Source: Larix sibirica (lineage: Eukaryota; Streptophyta; Pinopsida; Pinales; Pinaceae). Taken from it: a DNA stretch of 13,298 nucleotides. This document shows positions 8,884 to 13,298 of this stretch, piece after piece. The stretch lies in assembly GCA_004151065.3 (NCBI GenBank), contig NWUY0300004614.1, forward strand, positions 29,560-42,857, in the 5' to 3' direction. Positions within the stretch are counted from its first letter, which is position 1; the number at the start of each line of letters is the position of its first letter. The notes under the pieces are model-generated. The model searched no databases and was not told where the DNA came from. It saw only the letters and a program-made list of their open reading frames with translations. The translations under genes were made by a program, and so were the position numbers.

Positions 8884-8889
8884 AATAAA
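8884..8889 (+). terminator. polyadenylation signal of the putative LTR
   Basis: AATAAA in TTTTCAATAAAACTGAGG, 167 bp after the TATA box, followed by a T-rich stretch at about 8902-8920. Confidence 0.45.
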
Positions 8890-8938
8890 ACTGAGGTAAT
8901 AATTTTTTTATTTGTTTTTGTTAAAGTAAAGAGTGGTA

Positions 8939-9190
8939 GGGATTGCTAAGAAACCTCCTTACTTGATTAGCAATTTAAGTAGATTAATGGGTTGCTATGA
9001 AACCTCCTTTAATTACTCATGTGTTAATCTTACTTTAATGATCAATCTAAATCCTTTGTGTGACTTGTTGTAGAATTGGATTGTCAGGAAAGCCTCACTT
9101 TTTATTACAGTTTTTTCAAAGGAAAGTGGAGCAAATTGGTGGCTAGAATTTGAGTAGCAAAGAAGAAAGGATTGTTAGGAAAGCTTCCTT
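8939..9190 (+). repeat. four copies of a ~21-bp motif
   Basis: Copies start at 8939, 8989, 9078 and 9169. Examples are GGATTGCTAAGAAACCTCCT and GGATTGTTAGGAAAGCTTCC. The shared pattern is GG(A/G)TTG, a variable four-base block, GAAA(C/G)C and then a pyrimidine-rich end. In the first copy ATTGCTAA (8942-8949) can pair perfectly with TTAGCAAT (8967-8974), placing AAACCTCC in the loop. They lie after the polyadenylation signal, so in U5 or leader RNA if the LTR reading holds. Confidence 0.65.
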
Positions 9191-10390
9191 TCTTTTGAAT
9201 AGTTGCAAAGATGATATAGTGAAGGGTGATGTAGACTCCATTTACCCACTTAAATCTTCTCTAAGAAAGACACTGATTTTGCCCCTCCTTCTTGGTGATC
9301 TCTTCTCCATCCCTCATATCCCCTCAAATAATCATTTATTTAACTCTCTTCACCATTGTAACCATTTATCAAGCTAGATATACCTTCTTAGGACTTGTTG
9401 TACATGCATTCCTAATTGTAATCTAATCAAAATATCACAAGAGTAAAGGAACGAAACACACACACACATCTATGAAGACAAAACTAATTTAATTTATGTG
9501 GCTTTAATGATGGCTAGATGGTGAATGTTGTTTTTCTATTTGTTGTTCATTTCATCTCTGCATATCTTATTTACAACAAGTAATTTCTTATGGTTGAGGT
9601 ACTCTTAAATTGGTTTCAAATTTGTGATATAAGCTACAAGATTCCATATTTATTTTAAGACATTTTACTTATATTACATGCTTATTATTGCTGGAAAATA
9701 CACCATTAGAACCCAACAATTTTATGTGTTGAAAAATATTTTCTCTACAAGCATTGTGGGATGTTATAAGTAGTTAAACTCAGATTTTCATTTCCAGTTT
9801 CAGCTATACATTCCATGCTTACAATTGTTTTTCATTTAATAATTAACACATAATATTTGAGATCTAAGAGGATCTTGGTCTTGACTTTGAGTAGAAATTT
9901 CTTTTGCTCAAGGCCAACACTTGCCTCTTAGCAAAAAATCATTTGAAGAAACTCTTAGGAGATTCTTCTTAAAACCTAATTCAACATCAAATTAAAATTT
10001 ATTTTTTGGATTCACACTTTAACTTTCAGGTGTACCATTGCTCTCTCATTACTTCTAAGGGATTTATAGTACTAGTTTACATGCTTGATTTATTCCATTT
10101 GGTCAACAAGTAGTTTTATATTTCAACTGATTTTATTTCTTGTCCAAGCATAAAGTTCAATTGTTGATCTTATTTTCATTGCTTAGCATATGATATGATT
10201 TAATTCTAATTACTTGCTTCATGTGTTAATGCTATCTTGGTTTATGGAGCACTTTTAATGATCAATATCTTGTTGATGAATCTTTGCTTATCTTAGTCCA
10301 TTGATCACATTATTTACATCCATGAATCATCTTAACTAAGGAATTGGTGCACATAGCACATTATATTATGTCATCATTATTATTGAAGCA
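9191..10390. other. leader-like or intergenic DNA between the putative LTR and the dead ORF
   Basis: No gene is supported over 1.2 kb. A 75-codon plus frame (9150-9377) overlaps the fourth copy of the 21-bp motif and has no domain. A (CA)6 run lies at 9457-9468. A minus-strand frame at 9836-10030 looks mildly protein-like but has three stops in 65 codons, about what chance gives. Confidence 0.5.
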
Positions 10391-11410
10391 ATGGTCATGT
10401 ATACAAGGAAACTAGGTCTTACATCATCTACTTTTGCTACTTTTGCTTGTGCACATGCAAATTCACATAAGGCCATGGATGTTGAGAAGAAAATAAAAGA
10501 TTATGAAAATAAAATTGCTCTACTAGAGAACCAAGTTGAATATTATAAATCCAGCTAGTATCAATCTTCTAAGTTCATGGAGGATGGCTTTAGAGTGCAA
10601 AATGAATTAAATTATATTCAAAGAGATTTCCGTGTTAGAGCTCAACATTTGCAAGAACTAGGGTGAAATATAACAAAGATTAAGGATCATATTCAAGGTT
10701 GGATACTTGCATTTGAAAATGCCAAGATTCAATTTGACAATGTAAAAAATGAGCAATCCTCTTTAGCAAACATTCTTCAAAAAATACATAGTGTTCCTGG
10801 AAAATATATATTGGAGATGGAATTCGGCCTCAAGTATTGGAAAGATTCAATTGATAATGCATTGAGGGGTATTAAACATAATATTTGATATTTCAACACC
10901 ATATGGAAAGTGACTGAAAATATGGAAAACACATGTCATTTTCCCTTTTTTGGTTCCAAGGACAATCTCTCCCCATAGCCATAGGTAACCAAGGAATTAG
11001 AGCATTGCATCGGTTCAAATAAGAGAAACATTCAATCAATCCCTATTGTTGATGAGGTTGTTATTCAAATATTCATTGAATCTCCCACAAAGGATATCAC
11101 ATTAATCATAACACTATTTCCTAAATTGGATAAATTATAAAAGAGAATGAGCCAGAGCATCACCTCTTACTAGGCTCCTATCATGCAACAAAGTTTCCCT
11201 CAAGAGAAAGCACTTAATGTGATATTTGAAACCTAGGGGGATTTTATCAATGAATACATGAAGTAAGAAGAAGAAGCCCAAAAGCAAGCTAATGAACCAA
11301 AGTATGCACCATGTACAACAAATATAAGCATGGAGCACAAATGCAAAGTAGGTAAGAGAGACGAGTTACACAATAACTCCTTAAATAACATGATAACCTC
11401 CTCCAAATAA
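10391..11410 (+). pseudogene. dead retroelement-type ORF, 340 codons with nine internal stops
   Basis: One plus-strand frame runs from the ATG at 10391 to the TAA at 11408-11410. It has nine internal stops (starting at 10556, 10664, 10886, 10976, 10982, 11138, 11171, 11234 and 11264) and no frameshift. Random sequence of this composition should give roughly 26 stops. Each stop is one transition from a sense codon (CAG, CAA, CGA or TGG), the pattern of C-to-T decay in methylated repeats. Codons about 36-100 read as a charged, heptad-like coiled coil (KAMDVEKKIKDYENKIALLE begins it). A middle part around codons 110-170 includes HIQGWILAFENAKIQFDN and GLKYWKDSIDNALRG. The C-terminal part is lysine- and glutamate-rich. 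There is no CCHC knuckle, protease or RT motif. A gag-like or ORF1 protein of an LTR element is my inference; I do not recognise the family. Confidence 0.55.
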
Positions 11411-11471
11411 TCCAATACATTCACATATCCAAATCACATCTTCCTATCAATAACGACTAAATGACGTCTAT

Positions 11472-11826
11472 ATATACCTATTCACTCATTACACATGTGG
11501 GCCCTTCATTAGGCTAACCACTATTAAAGATATATTTACCTCATTACATACACATTTGAACCCATATATTTCCCCCTTGGAGTCATATGATATACATTTA
11601 CCCCTATATATACCTCCCCTTGAGTTATATAAAAAACCAAGTGGTTGGAGACTTTTATTTAGTTAATTTCACTTAAGATCTAGTGGGGCAACATGGCAGT
11701 GGGCCTAAGCACACAAGGATTCTCTATGGGACTAGCCATTCTATGGAACTCAAACTCTATTCAACTTAGAATTTGGCAGCATCCAAATGGTGGTTGTCAT
11801 CCCACTTTAGGGTGCTTGGATCCACT
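11472..11826 (+). repeat. left arm of a long inverted repeat (with 12946-13298)
   Basis: This arm matches the reverse complement of 12946-13298 along its whole length, at roughly 80% identity by eye with small gaps. Conserved blocks include ATATACCTATTCACTCATT, CTTCATTAGGCT, TTTACCCCTATATAT, GGCCTAAGCA, GGTTGTCATCCCACTTTA and GTGCTTGGATCCACT. The inner edge is sharp at GGATCCACT (11818-11826). The outer edge cannot be fixed because the partner runs off the window, so the repeat may extend left of 11472. A plus-strand frame of 85 codons (11693-11950) lies partly in the arm; the partner arm has an early stop in the matching frame, so it is not conserved. Confidence 0.85.
11553..11640 (+). repeat. 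~39-bp tandem repeat inside the inverted-repeat arm
   Basis: Two units resembling ACCCCTATATAT, then CCCCTTGGGTCATAT, follow each other here. The right arm has the same pair (about 13139-13217 on the plus strand, GATATGACCC starting each). The duplication came before the two arms separated. A TATATAAAAAA stretch (11626-11636) ends the second unit in the left arm only. Confidence 0.6.
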
Positions 11827-12177
11827 ACCTACTATCTCAATGATAGGCTATTTAATAATAGGTTCAATACAAGGGTTGGAAAGTTCAATGATAGGAACAA
11901 ATGGTTTTAAAGTCTCTTCCATTTCACTTTCAGTTGTTTCTGGGACCTAAAAAACTTCAATTTTCTTCTTATCCATTGGGAATTTTGGAGGCATATTATC
12001 TGCATGTTTAAATAAAGCAATAGTCACCTAATTTATTCAATATGCTAGAATATATTATGGTTGGTGAGAGAATCTTAGTTCGACATATCTTATTATTATT
12101 TTAATTGATCAATCTAAGGATAGGGATATTTCTTTGAGTTTTTTCATCAAAGCTTTGAAATTCATAACAATATTCAT
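11797..12177 (-). pseudogene. second decayed coding frame, minus strand, in the loop of the inverted repeat
   Basis: A minus-strand frame can be read from the ATG at 12177 to the TGA at 11797-11799, about 127 codons. Internal stops lie at 12109, 12055, 12037, 12028, 11947 and 11848 (lowest coordinate of each), all one transition from a sense codon. The stop count alone is only slightly below chance, but the peptide looks real: NFKALMKKLKEISLSLD near the start, then NMPPKFPMDKKKIEVF and a proline- and glutamate-rich part with EETLKPFVPIIELSNP. I do not recognise a domain. It may be part of a retroelement polyprotein or a captured plant gene. Its 3' end runs into the left inverted-repeat arm. 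Confidence 0.4.
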
Positions 12178-12236
12178 TGATCATAAAAAAAAGTTACATA
12201 TTTGTATTCTAATTTTAAATTTCATATAACAACTTC

Positions 12237-12298
12237 CTGAGAAAAAAATAAAGCTCTTTAATTTTGAGAAAAAACATTAAAAATTTAAAGAAACTTAC
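12237..12298 (-). other. candidate 62-nt intron, minus strand
   Basis: Read on the minus strand, ATCGTAG|GTAAGTTT (donor, intron starting at 12298) matches the plant 5' splice-site consensus. ATTTTTTTCTCAG|GAAG (acceptor, intron ending at 12237) has a strong pyrimidine tract. The 62 nt between are very AT-rich, as plant introns are, though this is near the lower size limit. Flanking DNA on the donor side is richer in GC and CpG. Splicing joins one of the open exon frames to the frame that leads into the pseudogene ending at 11797. Confidence 0.35.
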
Positions 12299-12566
12299 CT
12301 ACGATCATTGACGATCTGGATAGACTTACAAAAACTCTTCCATGGCCAATTAAACTCTAACACCCACAAAAATGGAATCGATAACGGCTGCAAAGCAAGT
12401 ATGAAAATAACTTTTGCAAAGAACTAAAAGTTCATTATTGCCCTCATCACGACGTAGTTCAAAACTTTCACTTGTCATCACCAAAAACGATTTGTAAATG
12501 ATGCCTCTTGTGGGAGAGTTAACACACTTTTATGTGGTGTAAAGTCGAGACTTAAAGAATGCATCG
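12299..12566 (-). pseudogene. CpG-rich gene-like fragment ending at a splice donor
   Basis: This stretch has nine CpG dinucleotides in about 265 bp; the first 1000 bp of the window has about three. On the minus strand one frame is open for about 57 codons up to a TAA at 12350-12352, with an ATG at 12478 (MTSESFELRRDEGNNELL begins it). A second frame is open for about 40 codons right up to the donor at 12299 and includes LEFNWPWKSFCKSIQIVNDR. The two overlap, so at most one can be the real frame unless an indel joins them. I do not recognise either. The CpG retention suggests DNA that was until recently unmethylated or genic, unlike its surroundings. Confidence 0.3.
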
Positions 12567-12906
12567 CATTTCTAATGAATGAAAGTAAAGGAAAGCAAAA
12601 TAATTTTGATATTTTCAAAATTGAAATAAATGATTCATTCATCTAAGCTTTTGCTATCTAAAACTAAATACAAAAGGTTTCTTAAAATAAAGTAATTAAG
12701 TAAACCAAAACTCAATCTCTGCAATTTCAAGACCAAAATGAAAAATATCCAAAATAATCCAAAGGAAAATAAAAAATCAAGAAAGACAAGGTGAGCTCAA
12801 AATTTCAGAATTTTAGGGTTTGTTGAGGACTCAATAGGTACATAATAGAGACTAAAAATGAGGGCTTCTTTGTCCTAAGTGTTGGTTAACCCATAGACAT
12901 TGCTGA
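12567..12906. other. AT-rich loop DNA, no gene seen
   Basis: This is the part of the inverted-repeat loop next to the right arm. It has no supported frame or motif. Confidence 0.6.
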
Positions 12907-12980
12907 TGGATCCATGAACCTTAAAGTGGACTAACAACCAAGGGAAGTGGATCCAAGCACCTTAAAGTGGGATGACAACC
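12907..12980 (+). repeat. two-copy repeat, period 41 bp, at the inner edge of the right arm
   Basis: TGGATCCATGAACCTTAAAG starts at 12907 and TGGATCCAAGCACCTTAAAG starts at 12948; both continue to a (G/A)TGACAACC-like or CTAACAACC end. Only the second copy belongs to the inverted repeat, so the first is either a later duplication or a copy lost from the left arm. Confidence 0.8.
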
Positions 12981-13298
12981 TCCATTTGGCTGCTGTCAAA
13001 TTCCTAAGTTTAACATATTTTGGGTTCCATAATGGCTAGGCCCTAAAGAAGCCTTGCATGCTTAGGCCTATTGCCATGTTGCCTCACCAGACCTTCAGTG
13101 AAATTAATTGAATGAAAGTCTTCGAGCACTTGATTTTTGATATGACCCAAGGGGAGGCATATATAGGGGTAAATATATATGATATGACCCCAAAAGGGGC
13201 ATATATGGGGTTAAATGTATATGTAAATAGGTGAATGTGTATGTAATATTTGTCAGCCTAATGAAGGTCCCACATTTGCAATGAGTGAATAGGTATAT
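12946..13298 (-). repeat. right arm of the long inverted repeat, cut by the window end
   Basis: This is the reverse-complement partner of 11472-11826. It is still matching at the last base of the window (ATAGGTATAT against ATATACCTAT), so the true arm is longer than seen. The inner edge is AGTGGATCC at 12946-12954. The distance between inner edges is about 1.1 kb. Confidence 0.85.

Larger units (their letters stand above)
7930..9136 (+). mobile_element. putative LTR of a decayed LTR retrotransposon
   Basis: The region has the layout of a plant LTR read left to right. Repeated U3-like segments come first, then a TATA box (8717-8724), a short GC-richer transcript start region, and a polyadenylation signal AATAAA (8884-8889) 167 bp after the TATA box. 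About 250 bp later is a weak candidate junction, GCAAATTGGTGGCTAG (9131-9146), where a CA end could be followed by a primer-binding site starting TGG. A second copy of this LTR is not in the window and no clear TG start was found, so both boundaries are uncertain. The dead ORF at 10391 lies downstream in the same orientation, as a gag-like frame would. Confidence 0.4.

Noticed and set aside
9137-9154. Primer-binding site starting TGGTGGCTAG after a CA end
   Set aside because: It is kept only as a weak hint for the LTR boundary. I cannot match it to a tRNA 3' end, and the fourth 21-bp motif lies beyond it, which argues against a boundary here.
9836-10030. Minus-strand frame with a protein-like translation
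   Set aside because: Three stops in 65 codons is close to chance for this composition and no domain is recognisable.
10391-11410. Programmed stop-codon readthrough or RNA editing to express the nine-stop frame
   Set aside because: All three stop types occur in varied contexts and each is explained by ordinary C-to-T or G-to-A decay. A dead element is the simpler account.
11135-11424. Two overlapping minus-strand frames of 67 and 63 codons
   Set aside because: They lie antisense to the 10391-11410 frame, their translations are hydrophobic and low in charge, and the plus frame looks more like a soluble protein.
11693-11950. 85-codon plus-strand frame
   Set aside because: It straddles the inner edge of the left inverted-repeat arm, lies antisense to the worn frame at 11797-12177, and the matching frame in the right arm has an early stop.
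1-13298. CRISPR array, bacterial operon, tRNA or rRNA genes
   Set aside because: No regularly spaced short repeats with unique spacers, no ribosome-binding sites before packed frames, and no tRNA T-loop or rRNA-like GC-rich conserved stretch was seen.

Overview
This window reads as nuclear intergenic DNA of a seed plant, and a gymnosperm is my best guess. It is AT-rich by eye (about two thirds A+T) and CpG-poor. It has no operon-like packing and no tRNA or rRNA gene that I can see, and it is filled with decayed mobile elements and layered tandem duplications. No intact protein-coding gene can be supported. Most open frames are 60-90 codons long, which is what AT-rich noise gives. The gymnosperm guess rests on the texture of old repeats and on a Penelope-type hammerhead-like motif; Penelope elements (Dryads) are known from conifers. 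It is an inference.

Layout. Positions 1-3400 are non-coding, with two clear two-copy tandem duplications (41 bp units at 1046-1127, 73 bp units at 1642-1787), weaker repeats and a palindrome. Around 3369-3403 lies a small sequence that can form either of two mutually exclusive 10-bp hairpins. From about 3810 to 4520 there are three diverged copies of one segment. From about 4721 to 6680 there is a larger array of two full copies and one truncated copy (spacings 953 and 724 bp). It contains shorter repeats nested inside, including four copies of a ~73 bp sub-repeat whose minus-strand translation is partly conserved.

At 6884-6922 (minus strand) is a hammerhead-ribozyme-like motif of the kind carried by Penelope-like retroelements. 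Positions about 7800-9190 look like a regulatory long terminal repeat: a cluster of four W-boxes, repeated U3-like segments, a TATA box, a polyadenylation signal 167 bp further on, and four copies of a ~21 bp motif downstream. About 1.2 kb further on, 10391-11410 (plus) is a 340-codon frame with nine internal stops and no frameshift, which I read as a dead retroelement ORF with a coiled-coil N-terminal part.

The most striking structure is at the right-hand end: a long inverted repeat (11472-11826 against 12946-13298, roughly 80% identical by eye) around a ~1.1 kb loop. The loop carries a second stop-riddled frame on the minus strand (11797-12177). It also holds an unusually CpG-rich stretch (about 12300-12566) with a consensus 5' splice site and a good 3' splice site 62 nt apart. 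This arrangement fits a TIR element that captured a gene fragment (Pack-MULE-like), or two opposed copies of one retroelement end. The right arm runs off the window, so its outer end and any target-site duplication cannot be seen.
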